This document shows, piece by piece, positions 47,393 to 59,049 of a stretch of 64,000 bases of DNA (position 1 is its first letter; every line of letters begins with the position of its first letter). Where the stretch lies: contig NZ_CP006569.1 of the NCBI RefSeq assembly GCF_000517425.1, positions 3,152,760-3,216,759 on the forward strand. The letters are read 5' to 3'. The stretch comes from Sodalis praecaptivus. Its GTDB lineage: Bacteria; Pseudomonadota; Gammaproteobacteria; Enterobacterales; Enterobacteriaceae. Under the pieces are notes generated by a model. The model saw only the letters and a program-made list of their open reading frames with translations. It did not search any database and had not been told where the DNA came from. Made by a program: the position numbers and the translations under genes.

Positions 47393-48961
47393 TTACCGTG
47401 CGCTCACCGAGGAAACGGACGATTGTTCAAAATGGTAGTTGCCGGTTTTCAAGCTGCTCGGCCCCAGACGCGCGAATTTGAACATCAGATACATTTCGGC
47501 CACCAAAAACAGCGTGTACAGCCCGCAAATCAGCCCCATTGAGAACAGGATATCGCCGGCGGTCAGCGTCGAGTTGGCGACCGCGGTCGGCAGGATTTCA
47601 CCGATAGCCCAGGGTTGACGGCCATATTCGGCGATAAACCAGCCGGACTCGATGGCAATCCACGGCAGCGGGATACCATAAAGCATGGCGCGGTGCAGCC
47701 AGCGGGGTTGGCCGATGCGGTTGCGCAGCACGGTCCAGAAACAGGCGGCGATCAGCAGCAGCATCAGCACGCCGCAGCCCACCATGATACGGAAAGAAAA
47801 ATACAGCGGCGCAACGCGCGGGATAGAATCGCTGGTAGCCTGGCGAATCTGCTGCTCGCTGGCCTGGGTGATGTCATCGGTGTAGCGTTTAAGCAACAGC
47901 CCGTAACCCAGATCCTGTTTAGCGCTGTTGAACGCAGCACGCACCGCAGGATCGGTGCTGCCTTCGCGCAGCTGTTGCAGCAGGCTGTAGGCCTTCATGC
48001 CGTTACGGATGCGCACCTCATGCTGGGTCATTAGATCTTTCAGTCCGGTGACCTGGCGGTCGGTGGAACGGGTGGCGATAATGCCCAGCGCGTAAGGGAT
48101 CCGTACCGCGAAATGGTTGGTCTGGTCTTCCTGGTTCGGCAGGCCGAACAGGGTAAAGGAGGCCGGCGCCGGCTCGGTGTTCCATTCCGCCTCGATAGCG
48201 GCCAGCTTGGTTTTTTGCACGTCGCCCATTTCATAGCCGGACTCATCTCCCAGCACGATGACCGACAGCACCGCCGCCATGCCGAAAGAGGCAGCGATGG
48301 CGAACGAGCGTTTGGCGAAGGCGATATCGCGCCCCTTCAGCAGATAGTAAGAGCTGATGCCAAGGACGAACATTGCCCCGGTGCAGTAACCCGCGGCCAC
48401 GGTATGGACGAATTTCACCTGCGCCACCGGATTAAGCACCAGGTCGGCGAAGCTGACCATCTCCATCCGCATGGTTTCGTAGTTGAAATCCGCCGCGATG
48501 GGATTTTGCATCCAGCCGTTGGCGACCAGGATCCACAGCGCGGACAGGTTGGAGCCGAGGGCCACCAGCCAGGTCACGGCCATATGTTGCACTTTACCGA
48601 GGCGATCCCAACCGAAAAAGAACAACCCGACGAAGGTGGATTCCAGGAAGAAGGCCATCAACCCTTCAATGGCCAGCGGTGCGCCGAAGATGTCGCCGAC
48701 ATAATGGGAGAAGTATGACCAGTTGGTACCGAACTGGAACTCCATGGTAAGACCGGTAGCGACGCCGAGGGCGAAGTTGATAGCGAACAACTTGCCCCAG
48801 AACTTGGTCATATCTTTATAGATCTGTTTGCCGGACAGCACATACACCGTTTCCATGATGGCCAGCAAAAACGCCATACCGAGCGTTAGCGGCACAAACA
48901 GGAAATGGTACATCGCCGTTAAAGCAAACTGTAATCGTGATAGTTCGACGACATCAAACAT
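47393..48961 (-). CDS. cydA: Cytochrome bd-I ubiquinol oxidase subunit I
   Basis: A 522-residue subunit bearing haems b558, b595 and d and the quinol site. His19 lies in [15 protein letters not shown]; the axial histidine region is in [16 protein letters not shown]; the Q-loop follows [20 protein letters not shown] with the long-type insertion; and [12 protein letters not shown] holds the methionine ligand of b558. The length equals E. coli CydA. The start at 48961 follows GGAGTCATC. Regulation by ArcA and FNR is expected but I could not fix sites. Confidence 0.97.
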   Translation of the reverse strand: MFDVVELSRLQFALTAMYHFLFVPLTLGMAFLLAIMETVYVLSGKQIYKDMTKFWGKLFAINFALGVATGLTMEFQFGTNWSYFSHYVGDIFGAPLAIEGLMAFFLESTFVGLFFFGWDRLGKVQHMAVTWLVALGSNLSALWILVANGWMQNPIAADFNYETMRMEMVSFADLVLNPVAQVKFVHTVAAGYCTGAMFVLGISSYYLLKGRDIAFAKRSFAIAASFGMAAVLSVIVLGDESGYEMGDVQKTKLAAIEAEWNTEPAPASFTLFGLPNQEDQTNHFAVRIPYALGIIATRSTDRQVTGLKDLMTQHEVRIRNGMKAYSLLQQLREGSTDPAVRAAFNSAKQDLGYGLLLKRYTDDITQASEQQIRQATSDSIPRVAPLYFSFRIMVGCGVLMLLLIAACFWTVLRNRIGQPRWLHRAMLYGIPLPWIAIESGWFIAEYGRQPWAIGEILPTAVANSTLTAGDILFSMGLICGLYTLFLVAEMYLMFKFARLGPSSLKTGNYHFEQSSVSSVSAR

Positions 48962-49791
48962 GATGACTCCTTGCTCCTCGCAGGAAGGATCCCACATGCG
49001 CCGCTGCGGCCGTACCCATGAGCAGGACAGCCGGAAAGGCGCGGTGAATAATAAAGGCTTTATAGTTATCATTAACCGCCTGCCGCCTCGGACTCTTGAG
49101 GGGAAGAAGGTCAGCGGCGCCACAGACGGATTAAAGAAATACCAACATAACCGGTTGGGAATGCCCGTATAGTACCCCTCAATTTCCTCAGGATAAATAT
49201 ATTTTTTAGTGATGGAGGTATTAAAACCGCATAATGATCAAACCCGGCGCGATACGGCGCCCCGATTGAAATTGCGCTGGCGCAACATTGCGGCCGTCAC
49301 AGTATATGATGCGCGGATAAATATTGATTTAACGCAATGTTTGGTTCTTTTTGTTAAATATTGGTAGCCAAAAAAAGGCAATATCACCGAAATGTTGCTA
49401 AAGTGTGATTAATAAAATACGCTGATGACATAAAGTGAAAATAATAAGCGTTCCTCCTTGTCCCTAACGTGCCTGCGCAATTAAATAGTCTCATCGCGCG
49501 ATAGCGCGCGTTTATTAAAATAGCGGAAAAATCTGTCATTACTTCGTCATTATTGCGGCATGAGGTTATTTCCGCGCCGCCGGAAAACGCTTTTGCATCG
49601 CCTGCCCTGCCTCTCGCGGCGAATAGCCGGCTCACGCTTAAGCTTAGACGACGAGGCCGTGTAGCAATGCGCGGAACAACGGCCCTAGACGTGGCCGTTA
49701 GGGTAAAAAAAAGCCGCCCGTGGGCAGCTTGGTGCGTTGCCGCCGGCGCAGCGGGCGGCAGGTATTTCCGCCGGCTTCCGGCGCTGCCGTA
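48962..49791. other. Long control region between sucD and cydA
   Basis: This 830 bp gap holds the sucD terminator at the right side and no gene. The AT-rich section at 49200-49450 is the likely cydA promoter and leader. TTGAT at about 49325 and GTTAAATATT at about 49351 resemble FNR and ArcA half-sites but are incomplete, so I do not list them as sites. The long leader agrees with other enterobacterial cydA genes. Confidence 0.5.
49705..49729 (-). terminator. Rho-independent terminator of the sdh-suc operon
   Basis: On the minus strand AGCTGCCC and GGGCGGCT form a stem (one G-U pair) with a short loop, followed by eight T residues. It lies about 60 bp after the sucD stop and would end the sdhCDAB-sucABCD transcript. 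Confidence 0.9.
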
Positions 49792-50664
49792 TCAGTCCGG
49801 CAAAATGCGCTTTAACGCTTCGCCAATATCGGCCAGGCTGCGCACGGTTTTGACGCCCGCCGCCTCCAGCGCGGCGAATTTCTCATCGGCCGTGCCTTTA
49901 CCGCCGGCGATAATTGCGCCGGCATGGCCCATACGTTTGCCCTTCGGCGCCGTGACGCCGGCGATATAGCCAACCACCGGTTTGGTGACGTGATCCTTGA
50001 TATAAGCGGCGGCCTCTTCCTCCGCGCTGCCGCCGATTTCGCCTATCATCACGATGGCTTCCGTCTGCGGATCCTCTTCAAACAGCTTCAGGATGTCAAT
50101 AAAGTTCGAGCCGGGGATCGGATCGCCGCCGATGCCCACGCAGCTGGACTGCCCGAGGCCGGTGTCGGTAGTTTGCTTTACCGCTTCGTAGGTCAGAGTG
50201 CCGGAACGGGAAACGATACCCACCCGGCCAGGCTGATGGATATGCCCCGGCATGATACCGATTTTGCATTCTCCCGGGGTGATAACGCCCGGGCAGTTCG
50301 GCCCGATCATGCGCGCCTTGCTTTGCTCAAGCTTGGCTTTCACCGTCAGCATATCCAGCGTCGGGATGCCCTCGGTAATGCAGATAATCAGCTCGATGCC
50401 GGCATCGATCGCCTCAAGGATCGAGTCCTTGCAGAACGGCGCCGGCACATAGATAACCGATGCCGTGGCGCCGGTTTTGTCAACCGCTTCGCGCACGGTA
50501 TTGAACACCGGCAGACCGAGATGCTCGGTACCGCCTTTGCCGGGCGTGACGCCGCCGACCATTTTGGTGCCGTAGGCCAGCGCCTGCTCGGAGTGAAAGG
50601 TCCCCTGACTGCCGGTAAAGCCCTGGCAAATCACTTTGGTGTTTTTATCAATCAAAATAGACAT
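49792..50664 (-). CDS. sucD: Succinyl-CoA synthetase alpha subunit
   Basis: A 290-residue subunit that binds CoA and carries the phosphohistidine. [24 protein letters not shown] and the CoA-binding [21 protein letters not shown] are clear; the phosphohistidine is in [19 protein letters not shown]. The start overlaps the sucC stop by one base. The enzyme makes ATP from succinyl-CoA in the TCA cycle. Confidence 0.98.
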   Translation of the reverse strand: MSILIDKNTKVICQGFTGSQGTFHSEQALAYGTKMVGGVTPGKGGTEHLGLPVFNTVREAVDKTGATASVIYVPAPFCKDSILEAIDAGIELIICITEGIPTLDMLTVKAKLEQSKARMIGPNCPGVITPGECKIGIMPGHIHQPGRVGIVSRSGTLTYEAVKQTTDTGLGQSSCVGIGGDPIPGSNFIDILKLFEEDPQTEAIVMIGEIGGSAEEEAAAYIKDHVTKPVVGYIAGVTAPKGKRMGHAGAIIAGGKGTADEKFAALEAAGVKTVRSLADIGEALKRILPD

Positions 50665-51830
50665 TACTTACCCTCCACCGCGGCGACAACCTGTTGAGCC
50701 GCGTCGGTCAGACTTGTGGCGGCGATAATGTTCAGCCCGCTGTCGGCCAATCGCTTGGCGCCCAGTTCGGCATTGTTTCCTTCCAGACGCACCACCACGG
50801 GGACGCTGACGCCCACCTCGGATACCGCGCCGATGATGCCGTCGGCAATCAAATCGCAGCGAACGATACCGCCGAAAATATTGACCAGCACCGCTTTCAC
50901 CTTCTCATCCGACAGGATTATCTTGAACGCTTCGGTCACGCGCTCCTTGGTGGCGCCGCCGCCCACGTCAAGGAAGTTGGCCGGTTCGCCGCCGTGCAGT
51001 TTGACGATATCCATCGTCCCCATCGCCAGGCCGGCCCCGTTCACCATACAGCCGATATTGCCGTCCAGCGCCACATAGTTCAGCTCCCATTGGGTGGCGT
51101 GCGCTTCACGTTCGTCTTCTTGACTGTGATCGCGCATTTCGCGCAGTTCCGGCTGGCGGAACAGTGCGTTACCGTCGGCGCTCAGTTTACCGTCAAGGCA
51201 GATAAGATCGCCGGCGCCGGTAATCACCAGCGGGTTGATTTCCACCAGCGCCAGATCGCGCTCTAAAAACAGCGTCGCCAGACCCATGAAAATTTTACTG
51301 AACTGGGTGACCTGCTTGCCGCTCAGGCCCAATTTAAACGCCAGTTCGCGCCCCTGATAAGGCTGCGGGCCGGTAAGCGGATCCAGCGCCACTTTGTGAA
51401 TCAGGTGCGGCGTCTCTTCCGCCACTTTTTCAATTTCCACGCCACCCTCGGTGGACGCCATAAACACTACGCGGCGCGTGCCGCGGTCTACCACCGCCCC
51501 CAGATACAGCTCCTTGGCGATGTCGGTGGCCGCTTCCACCAGAATCTGATTGACCGGTTGACCCAGCGCGTCCGTCTGGTACGTCACCAGACGCTTGCCG
51601 AGCCACTGTTCCGCGAAGGCGCGGATCTCTTCTTTCGATTTCACCACTTTGACGCCGCCGGATTTACCGCGGCCGCCCGCATGTACCTGGCATTTCACCA
51701 CCCAGGGACCGGCGCCGATTTTCGAGGCGGACTCTTCCGCTTCGCGCGGCGTATTGCAGGCGTATCCCGTCGGGGCCGGCAGACCATACCGAGCAAACAG
51801 CTGTTTTGCCTGATATTCATGTAAATTCAT
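50664..51830 (-). CDS. sucC: Succinyl-CoA synthetase beta subunit
   Basis: A 388-residue ATP-grasp subunit determining nucleotide use. [59 protein letters not shown] and [20 protein letters not shown] are family blocks. The length equals E. coli SucC. It follows sucB after 114 bp and overlaps sucD by one base. Confidence 0.98.
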   Translation of the reverse strand: MNLHEYQAKQLFARYGLPAPTGYACNTPREAEESASKIGAGPWVVKCQVHAGGRGKSGGVKVVKSKEEIRAFAEQWLGKRLVTYQTDALGQPVNQILVEAATDIAKELYLGAVVDRGTRRVVFMASTEGGVEIEKVAEETPHLIHKVALDPLTGPQPYQGRELAFKLGLSGKQVTQFSKIFMGLATLFLERDLALVEINPLVITGAGDLICLDGKLSADGNALFRQPELREMRDHSQEDEREAHATQWELNYVALDGNIGCMVNGAGLAMGTMDIVKLHGGEPANFLDVGGGATKERVTEAFKIILSDEKVKAVLVNIFGGIVRCDLIADGIIGAVSEVGVSVPVVVRLEGNNAELGAKRLADSGLNIIAATSLTDAAQQVVAAVEGK

Positions 51831-51944
51831 GATGTTATTTCCATCTTCGTCTGGAGAGTGTCAGCGGCGCGGCGTCGCGTCGCCCTAATTCGGCACCAAA
51901 GCCGTGGACCTCGGGCGGCGGCTTTGGGCCGCCGCGCTCATGCG

Positions 51945-53165
51945 CTAAACGTCCAACAGCAGGCGAGTGGGGTCTTCCAGCATCTCTTTCACCGTAACCA
52001 GGAAGCTTACGGATTCTTTTCCGTCGATAAGCCTGTGGTCGTAGGAAAGCGCCAGATACATCATCGGCAGAATGACCACCTGCCCCCCCACCGCCATCGG
52101 CCGATCCTTGATGGCATGCATGCCCAGGATCGCGCTTTGCGGCGGGTTGATGATGGGCGTCGACATCAGCGAGCCAAATACGCCGCCGTTGGTAATGGTG
52201 AAGTTACCGCCGGTCAGCTCCTCGACTTTCAGTTTGCCGTCGCGGCCCTTAATGGCTAATTCCTTGATTTTCTTCTCGATATCGGCCATGCCCAGCGCGT
52301 CGATATCCTTTAACACCGGCGTCACCAGACCGCGCGGGGTAGACACCGCGATGCTGACGTCAAAATAGTTGTGGTAAACCACATCTTCGCCGTCAATGGA
52401 GGCATTCACTTCCGGGAACCGTTTCAACGCCTCCAATACCGCCTTGATGTAGAAGGACATGAAGCCCAGACGGATACCGTGACGTTTCTCGAACGCGTCG
52501 CCGTATTGCTTGCGCAGATCCATCACCGGCTGCATGTTCACCTCATTAAAGGTGGTCAGCATAGCGGTGCTGTTTTTTGCTTCCAGCAAGCGTTCGGCCA
52601 CGCGCTTACGCAGGCGGGTCATCGGTACGCGTTTTTCGCTGCGGTTGCCGAGCGCCGGCGCCTCGGTTTCAGCCTGAGCGGCGGCCGGGGCCGGCGCAGC
52701 GCTCTGCCGCCCGGCGATATGTTTTTCAACATCTTCACGGGTAAGACGTCCGCCTACGCCGCTGCCTTTGATCGCCTCGGGATTAACATCGTGCTCGGCG
52801 ATGAGACGGCGAATGGCCGGGCTCAGCGCGTCGTTGCTCCCCTCTTCCAGACCTGCCGTGTGGCGCTGAGCCGGGGTGGCCTCCTGGCTCTGGGATTTTT
52901 CGGTCGTCGCCTGGCCGGTGCTATCGCCCGGGCGCAGACGCCCCAGCACCTGACGGGCGGTAACGGTAGCGCCTTCGTCTTCCAACAATGTTTCCAGAAC
53001 GCCGGCTTCGGGCGCCGGAACTTCCAGCACCACTTTGTCGGTTTCAATCTCGACCAGCACTTCATCACGCTGAACACTGTCACCGGGCTTTTTATGCCAG
53101 GTGGCGACGGTGGCATCCGCGACCGATTCAGGCAGGTCAGGCACCAGAATATCTACGCTACTCAT
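51945..53165 (-). CDS. sucB: 2-Oxoglutarate dehydrogenase E2 (dihydrolipoyl succinyltransferase)
   Basis: A 406-residue E2 core enzyme. The single lipoyl domain spans residues 1 to about 80, with the lipoylated lysine in [12 protein letters not shown]; an Ala/Pro/Gln-rich linker leads to the peripheral subunit-binding domain ([20 protein letters not shown], about 110-145), and the catalytic domain ends in [18 protein letters not shown] with the active histidine and aspartate. It is 15 bp after sucA. Confidence 0.98.
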   Translation of the reverse strand: MSSVDILVPDLPESVADATVATWHKKPGDSVQRDEVLVEIETDKVVLEVPAPEAGVLETLLEDEGATVTARQVLGRLRPGDSTGQATTEKSQSQEATPAQRHTAGLEEGSNDALSPAIRRLIAEHDVNPEAIKGSGVGGRLTREDVEKHIAGRQSAAPAPAAAQAETEAPALGNRSEKRVPMTRLRKRVAERLLEAKNSTAMLTTFNEVNMQPVMDLRKQYGDAFEKRHGIRLGFMSFYIKAVLEALKRFPEVNASIDGEDVVYHNYFDVSIAVSTPRGLVTPVLKDIDALGMADIEKKIKELAIKGRDGKLKVEELTGGNFTITNGGVFGSLMSTPIINPPQSAILGMHAIKDRPMAVGGQVVILPMMYLALSYDHRLIDGKESVSFLVTVKEMLEDPTRLLLDV

Positions 53166-53180
53166 TCTCTATCCTTATTG

Positions 53181-55991
53181 TTAATTAACGTTCAGCGCGT
53201 CGTTGACCAGATTTTTTTGCTGGGTCTGGTGCACGGACAAATACCCTACCGCCGGCGAGGCGGAAGCGGGACGACCGGCATAATTCAGCGCGGCGCCCTT
53301 GGATATCACTTCGCGGAAATGGTGCTGGCTGCAATACCAGGCGCCCTGATTTTGCGGCTCCTCCTGGCACCAGACGAAATCCTGAACGTGCGCATAGGGG
53401 GCCAGCGCCTCCCGAACCGCCTGCAGCGGGAACGGATAGAGCTGTTCAATGCGTACGATGGCCACGTCCTGCTGCCCGTTTTTGCGCCGTTGATCCAACA
53501 AATCATAATAGACTTTGCCGGAGCACATCACGACGCGCTTGACGCCCTGCGGGTCAAGATCGTCGACTTCGCCGATGGCGGGCTGGAACGTGCCGTTAGC
53601 CAGTTCATCCAGGGAGGAGATGGCCAGCGGATGACGCAGCAGCGACTTGGGCGACATGACAATCAGCGGCCGGCGCATATTGCGCAACGCCTGACGCCGC
53701 AGCATATGATAGACCTGCGCCGGGGTCGACGGGACGCAGACTTGCATATTTTGTTCCGCGCACAGCTGGAGGTAGCGCTCCAGGCGGGCGGAGGAGTGCT
53801 CCGGCCCCTGCCCTTCATAGCCGTGCGGCAGCAGCATCACCAGACCGCACATCCGTCCCCATTTCTGTTCGCCGGAACTGATAAATTGATCGATAACCAC
53901 CTGCGCACCGTTGGCGAAGTCGCCGAATTGCGCTTCCCAAATCACCAAAGTACGCGGCTCGGCGGTGGCGTAACCGTATTCAAACGCCAGCACCGCCTCC
54001 TCGGAGAGTACCGAGTCCCAAACGCGGAAACTGCCCTGACTGTTGTGGACATGGGCCAGCGGAGTATAGCTCGACCCGTTTTTCTGGTTATGCACCACCG
54101 CATGGCGGTGGAAGAAAGTACCGCGGGCGGTGTCCTCCCCCGACAAACGAATGGGGATCCCCTCGTCCACCAGCGTGGCATAGGCCAGCGTTTCGGCGCC
54201 GCCCCAATCGAAAGGCTTTTCACCGCGCGCCATCGCGGCGCGGTCGTGATAAATCTTGGCAACCCGCGGCTGCATTTCGACGCCGGCCGGCACCTCGCTG
54301 ATACGATGCGCCAGCGCCTGCAAACGCTTACCCTCCACCTGGCTGGGGTACTCTTCGTCCCAGTCATGATTGAGATAGCGCTGCCAGGCGAAGGAGTGCA
54401 TATTCATCTGCCGCCACTCTTTCACCACGCACTCGCCCTGGTCCAGCGCGTCGCGGAACACATTCACCATTTCGGTGGCGTCGGCAAGGGTGATAATGCC
54501 GTCGCGCTCCAGACGGTCGGCGTAGATTTTGCGCGGCGTGGGGTGTTTTTTGATCTTCTGGTACATCAGCGGCTGAGTGGCGCTCGGCTCATCGGCCTCG
54601 TTGTGGCCGTGGCGGCGATAACACACGAGGTCAATCATGACGTCGCGCTTGAAGGTATTGCGGAAATCCAGCGCCACGCGGGTAACGAACGCCACCGCTT
54701 CGGGGTCATCGGCGTTGACGTGGAAAATCGGCGCCTGCACCATTTTGGCGATATCGGTGCAATATTGCGTGGAGCGGGCGTCGTGCGGATTGGAGGTGGT
54801 GAAACCGACCTGGTTGTTAATCACGACCCGCACCGTCCCGCCGACGTCGTAGCCGCGCGCCTTGGACATATTCAGGGTTTCCTGCACCACGCCCTGGCCG
54901 CTGATGGCCGCATCGCCGTGCAGCGTGATGGGCAGTACCATACTGCTGCTTTGTTCATCCAGCCGGTCGATACGCGCCCGTACCGATCCCATCACCACCG
55001 GGCTGACGATTTCCAGATGCGAGGGGTTGAACGCCAGCGCCAGATGCACCAGCCCGCCCTCGGTTTCAACGTCGGAGGAGAAGCCCTGATGGTACTTCAC
55101 GTCACCGGTGCCCAAGTGCTCTTTGTGCTTGCCGGCGAACTCGTCGAACAGATCCTGCGGTTTTTTGCCCAGCACATTGACCAGCACGTTCAGGCGGCCG
55201 CGATGCGCCATCCCCAGTACCACTTCCCGCGTGCCATTGCTGCCGGCATAGCGCACCATCTCTTTAAGCATGGGGATCAGCGCGTCGCCGCCTTCCAGCG
55301 AGAAACGCTTGGCGCCGGGGAATTTGGCCCCCAAGTAACGTTCTATCCCTTCCGCCGCGGTCAGCTCGGCGAGAAAACGCTTTTTCTCTTCGCGGCTGAA
55401 GCTCGGCTGTCCCACCACCGACTCGATGTGCTGCTGGATCCAGCGTTTCTCTTCGGTATTGGTGATATGCATATATTCGGCGCCGATAGCGCCGCAGTAG
55501 GTCTTTTTCAGCGCCTCGTACAAATCCGCCAGTTTCATGGTGTCGCGGCCGATGGCGAACGAACCGACGTTAAACGTTTCCTGGAAGTCGACGTCGGTGA
55601 GGTGATGGAAAGCGGGGTCCAGATCAGGAACCGTTTCCTGTTTCCATAACTCCAGAGGATCGAGATTGGCGTGCTGATGACCGCGGAAGCGGAAAGCGTT
55701 GATAAGCTGTAGGACTTTCACCTGCTTGGAGTCGATATCCGGATCGTTGACCGAGGCAGTATAGCGTGTTGCATCCTTGGCCAGGCGGCGGAAGTATTCC
55801 CGCGTTTTGGAATGGAGTTGATCGGGACTGACGCCCGCGGTCGGTAGCTGTTTAAAAATTGCACGCCAGCTCGCATCGACAGAGTCAGGATCCGTCAAAA
55901 AATCTTCATAGAGCTGCTCTATGTAGGACTGGTTTGCGCCCGCCAGATAGGAGGAATCCAGCCAGGCCTTCATTGCGCCGTTCTGCATCAT
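53181..55991 (-). CDS. sucA: 2-Oxoglutarate dehydrogenase E1
   Basis: A 936-residue thiamine diphosphate enzyme that decarboxylates 2-oxoglutarate. The N-terminus carries the E2/E3-binding segment; LNVLVNVLGKKPQDLFDEF, LHGDAAISGQGVVQETLNMS, INNQVGFTTSNP and CYRRHGHNEADEPSATQP are TPP and substrate-binding blocks. The opposite strand has a long open frame of over 1000 codons here that is a GC-driven shadow. The length is three residues more than E. coli. It heads the suc part of the operon. Confidence 0.98.
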   Translation of the reverse strand: MMQNGAMKAWLDSSYLAGANQSYIEQLYEDFLTDPDSVDASWRAIFKQLPTAGVSPDQLHSKTREYFRRLAKDATRYTASVNDPDIDSKQVKVLQLINAFRFRGHQHANLDPLELWKQETVPDLDPAFHHLTDVDFQETFNVGSFAIGRDTMKLADLYEALKKTYCGAIGAEYMHITNTEEKRWIQQHIESVVGQPSFSREEKKRFLAELTAAEGIERYLGAKFPGAKRFSLEGGDALIPMLKEMVRYAGSNGTREVVLGMAHRGRLNVLVNVLGKKPQDLFDEFAGKHKEHLGTGDVKYHQGFSSDVETEGGLVHLALAFNPSHLEIVSPVVMGSVRARIDRLDEQSSSMVLPITLHGDAAISGQGVVQETLNMSKARGYDVGGTVRVVINNQVGFTTSNPHDARSTQYCTDIAKMVQAPIFHVNADDPEAVAFVTRVALDFRNTFKRDVMIDLVCYRRHGHNEADEPSATQPLMYQKIKKHPTPRKIYADRLERDGIITLADATEMVNVFRDALDQGECVVKEWRQMNMHSFAWQRYLNHDWDEEYPSQVEGKRLQALAHRISEVPAGVEMQPRVAKIYHDRAAMARGEKPFDWGGAETLAYATLVDEGIPIRLSGEDTARGTFFHRHAVVHNQKNGSSYTPLAHVHNSQGSFRVWDSVLSEEAVLAFEYGYATAEPRTLVIWEAQFGDFANGAQVVIDQFISSGEQKWGRMCGLVMLLPHGYEGQGPEHSSARLERYLQLCAEQNMQVCVPSTPAQVYHMLRRQALRNMRRPLIVMSPKSLLRHPLAISSLDELANGTFQPAIGEVDDLDPQGVKRVVMCSGKVYYDLLDQRRKNGQQDVAIVRIEQLYPFPLQAVREALAPYAHVQDFVWCQEEPQNQGAWYCSQHHFREVISKGAALNYAGRPASASPAVGYLSVHQTQQKNLVNDALNVN

Positions 55992-56104
55992 GATCCCTTA
56001 AGCTTGTTAAGCTTCAGTTTTCGCCGTGGTTAACCCGTAATCGGATAACATATAAGCGGTTCAGCCGGCGGATCACCCCTGCGAGGTCATCATATCCGAA
56101 GGAA

Positions 56105-56151
56105 CCTTTGAAAAGCGGCTGGCCGCGAGGCCGCTAACCGGTTTTCAAAGG
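56105..56151. repeat. Large hairpin between sdhB and sucA
   Basis: Outer arms CCTTTGAAAA (56105-56114) and TTTTCAAAGG (56142-56151) are perfectly complementary, and inner arms GCGGC and GCCGC continue the stem. It lies in the 208 bp gap between sdhB and sucA. There is no T-run on the minus strand, so it is more likely an RNA processing or stabilising element than a full terminator. Confidence 0.8.
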
Positions 56152-56199
56152 CTTCCTGCGCTGCCCCCGCCGCAGCGGACGGGGAGCAGGCCGCGCCCG

Positions 56200-56916
56200 T
56201 TAGGCGCTGTAGTTCACCAACATACTCTTGATATGACCAATAGCCTTGGTGGGGTTAAGTCCCTTGGGGCATACGCTGACACAATTCATAATGCTGTGAC
56301 AGCGAAAAACGCTGAAAGCGTCGTTCAGATCATCCAACCGCGCCTGCTGGTGGGTATCGCGGTTGTCGATGAGGAAACGATAAGAGGCCAAAAGCCCCGC
56401 CGGCCCGATGAATTTATCGGGGTTCCACCAGAAAGAGGGGCAGGAGGTGGAGCAGCAGGCGCAGAGAATGCACTCATACAACCCGTCCAGCTTGGCGCGC
56501 TGTTCTGGCGATTGCAGATGTTCACGCGCCGGCGGATTGCGGCCGTCGTTAATCAAGAAGGGCTTGATCTTCTCGTACTGGGCATAGAACTGCCCCATGT
56601 CCACCACCAGATCGCGGACAACGGGCAGGCCGGGCAGCGGGCGGATGACGATTTTATGATCGCCCTTACGCAGCATCGACAGCGGCGTAATGCACGCCAG
56701 ACCGTTTTTACCGTTCATATTAACGCCGTCGGAGCCGCAAACCCCTTCACGGCAGGATCGGCGAAACGACAGGCTCGGATCCTGCTCTTTCAGCTGGATT
56801 AATGCATCCAGCAGCATCATATCGCGCCCCTCCTCCACGGTGAGGGTATAGTCCTGCATGCGCGGCTTATCGTCGACATCGGGATTGTAGCGATAGATGG
56901 AAAATTCAACCTTCAT
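56200..56916 (-). CDS. sdhB: Succinate dehydrogenase iron-sulfur subunit
   Basis: A 238-residue electron-transfer subunit. The [2Fe-2S] ligands are in SCREGVCGSDGVNMNGK, the [4Fe-4S] ligands in CILCACCSTSCPSFWWN and the [3Fe-4S] ligands in CHSIMNCVSVCPKGLNP. Length equals E. coli SdhB. It follows sdhA after 15 bp. Confidence 0.98.
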   Translation of the reverse strand: MKVEFSIYRYNPDVDDKPRMQDYTLTVEEGRDMMLLDALIQLKEQDPSLSFRRSCREGVCGSDGVNMNGKNGLACITPLSMLRKGDHKIVIRPLPGLPVVRDLVVDMGQFYAQYEKIKPFLINDGRNPPAREHLQSPEQRAKLDGLYECILCACCSTSCPSFWWNPDKFIGPAGLLASYRFLIDNRDTHQQARLDDLNDAFSVFRCHSIMNCVSVCPKGLNPTKAIGHIKSMLVNYSA

Positions 56917-56931
56917 GATTCATCCTCCACC

Positions 56932-58698
56932 TTAGTAGGTACGCACTTTCGGCGGGAACGCCGGGCGTAATGTCGGTTGCATGTTGACCTTACGACGCGT
57001 CATGCTGTCGCTTTCAGGAAGATACAGCGAGTGGCACAGCCAGTTTTCATCGTCGCGGTCCGGGAAGTCGAAACGGCTGTGGGCGCCGCGGCTTTCGGTG
57101 CGGAAATTTGCCGAGAGCGCGGTGGAGTAAGCGGTTTCCATCAGGTTATCCAGCTCCAGGCACTCTACGCGCTGGGTGTTGAATTCCGTCGAGGTATCGT
57201 CCAAACGGGCATGATGCAAACGCTCGCGGATCTCTTTCAGCTCCGCCAGCCCCTTGGCCATCGCGTCGCCTTCGCGGAATACCGAGAAGTTGTTTTGCAT
57301 ACAGGCCTGTAACGCTTTACGGATCTCAACCGGATTTTCGCCGCTGCGATTGTTGTTCCAGCGGTGATAGCGGCTGAGCGACGCGTCGATGTCGTCGCCG
57401 CTGGCATCGCGGGACGGCCCCTGCTCTTGCAGCGACTCCTGCAAATGCATCCCCGCCGCGCGGCCAAACACCACCAAATCCAGCAGGGAATTACCGCCCA
57501 ACCGGTTGGCGCCGTGTACCGAAACGCAGGCGATTTCGCCCACCGCGAACAGGCCGGGGATCACCACATCCTCGCCCTGGGCGTTGACGGTAATCGCCTG
57601 GCCGCTGACCTTGGTCGGAATGCCGCCCATCATATAATGGCAGGTGGGGATGACCGGAATCGGTTCTTTGACCGGGTCCACATGGGCGAAGGTACGCGAC
57701 AGCTCCAGAATGCCGGGCAGACGCGATTCCAAAACGTCTTTCCCCAAATGATCCAGCTTTAATTTCGCGTGCGGCCCCCAGGGACCTTCGCAGCCGCGGC
57801 CTTCGCGGATTTCAATCATAATCGAACGCGCCACTACGTCGCGGCCCGCCAAATCTTTGGCGTTGGGCGCGTAACGCTCCATGAAACGCTCGCCGTGTTT
57901 ATTCAGCAGGTAACCGCCTTCACCGCGGCAACCCTCGGTTACCAGCACCCCCGCGCCGGCGATGCCGGTAGGATGAAACTGCCACATTTCCATATCCTGG
58001 ACCGGCACGCCGGCGCGAAGCGCCATGCCGACGCCATCGCCGGTATTGATATGGGCATTGGTGGTGGATTGGTAGATGCGCCCGGCGCCGCCGGTGGCGA
58101 GAATGGTCGCGCGCGCTTTGAAATACACCACTTCGCCGCTTTCAATACACAGCGCGGTGCAGCCCACGATCACCCCATCCTGGTTTTTCACCAGATCAAG
58201 GGAATACCATTCGGAAAAAATGGTCGTGTGGTTTTTCAGGTTCTGCTGATAAAGGGTATGCAGCAGCGCATGTCCGGTACGGTCGGCGGCGGCGGCGGTG
58301 CGCGCGGCCTGTTCGCCGCCGTAATTCAGCGACTGGCCGCCGAACGGGCGCTGATAGATGCGCCCATTGTCAAGACGGGAAAACGGCAGCCCCATATGTT
58401 CTAGCTCCAGCACCGCTTCCGGGCCGGTTTTGCACATGTATTCGATAGCGTCCTGGTCGCCGATATAGTCGGACCCTTTTACCGTATCGTACATGTGCCA
58501 CTGCCAGTCGTCTTCATGGCTGTTGCCGAGCGCGACGGTGATGCCGCCCTGCGCCGATACCGTATGGGAACGCGTTGGAAATACTTTGGAAATTAAGGCG
58601 CACGACAGCCCCATTTGGGAGATCTGTAGCGCGGCGCGCATGCCCGCGCCTCCCGCGCCGATAACCACGGCGTCAAACTCTCTTACCGGCAATGTCAT
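56932..58698 (-). CDS. sdhA: Succinate dehydrogenase flavoprotein subunit
   Basis: A 588-residue FAD subunit that oxidises succinate. The Rossmann motif [13 protein letters not shown] (12-24), the covalent-FAD histidine in [16 protein letters not shown] (about residue 45), [14 protein letters not shown] and the substrate-binding HYMMGGIPT are present. It begins [17 protein letters not shown], as in E. coli. It follows sdhD by 3 bp. Confidence 0.98.
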   Translation of the reverse strand: MTLPVREFDAVVIGAGGAGMRAALQISQMGLSCALISKVFPTRSHTVSAQGGITVALGNSHEDDWQWHMYDTVKGSDYIGDQDAIEYMCKTGPEAVLELEHMGLPFSRLDNGRIYQRPFGGQSLNYGGEQAARTAAAADRTGHALLHTLYQQNLKNHTTIFSEWYSLDLVKNQDGVIVGCTALCIESGEVVYFKARATILATGGAGRIYQSTTNAHINTGDGVGMALRAGVPVQDMEMWQFHPTGIAGAGVLVTEGCRGEGGYLLNKHGERFMERYAPNAKDLAGRDVVARSIMIEIREGRGCEGPWGPHAKLKLDHLGKDVLESRLPGILELSRTFAHVDPVKEPIPVIPTCHYMMGGIPTKVSGQAITVNAQGEDVVIPGLFAVGEIACVSVHGANRLGGNSLLDLVVFGRAAGMHLQESLQEQGPSRDASGDDIDASLSRYHRWNNNRSGENPVEIRKALQACMQNNFSVFREGDAMAKGLAELKEIRERLHHARLDDTSTEFNTQRVECLELDNLMETAYSTALSANFRTESRGAHSRFDFPDRDDENWLCHSLYLPESDSMTRRKVNMQPTLRPAFPPKVRTY

Positions 58699-58701
58699 CG
58701 A

Positions 58702-59049
58702 CTACGCCCCCCACACCACAACTGTTCCATAAAGTAAATACACCATGAGCACGATAACGATGGCCAATTGCAGCAGCAGCCGCAGCGCCAGGGGCTTGAT
58801 GTAATCCGTTAATACCTGCCACATACCTATCCAGGTGTGCACCAGGATGGAAAATAGGGTTAGCAGGGTAAAGACTTTCGTCATGGGAGTGGCGAAAAAA
58901 CCGCGCCAGACGTCATAGGTGAGAGTATCTGCAATCAGGATAAAACCGAGCAGATAAATAATGTAAAGGCAAATTACGATGGCGGATGCACGAACCAATA
59001 ACCACTCATGTACTCCGTTACGTCCTAATGCCGAAGCATTGCTTACCAT
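58702..59049 (-). CDS. sdhD: Succinate dehydrogenase membrane anchor SdhD
   Basis: A 115-residue membrane subunit with three helices. The haem b histidine is in [18 protein letters not shown] (about residue 71), and the tyrosine of the quinone site follows in TDYIKP. The start overlaps sdhC by seven bases. Confidence 0.96.
   Translation of the reverse strand: MVSNASALGRNGVHEWLLVRASAIVICLYIIYLLGFILIADTLTYDVWRGFFATPMTKVFTLLTLFSILVHTWIGMWQVLTDYIKPLALRLLLQLAIVIVLMVYLLYGTVVVWGA

Noticed and set aside
49320-49370. FNR and ArcA sites for cydA
   Set aside because: Only half-site matches (TTGAT, GTTAA) are found; spacing and second halves do not fit the consensus well enough.
52371-55649. Open frame of 1092 codons on the plus strand opposite sucA
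   Set aside because: It lies antisense to the well-conserved sucA and has no recognisable domains; high GC and codon bias of sucA leave the opposite frame open.
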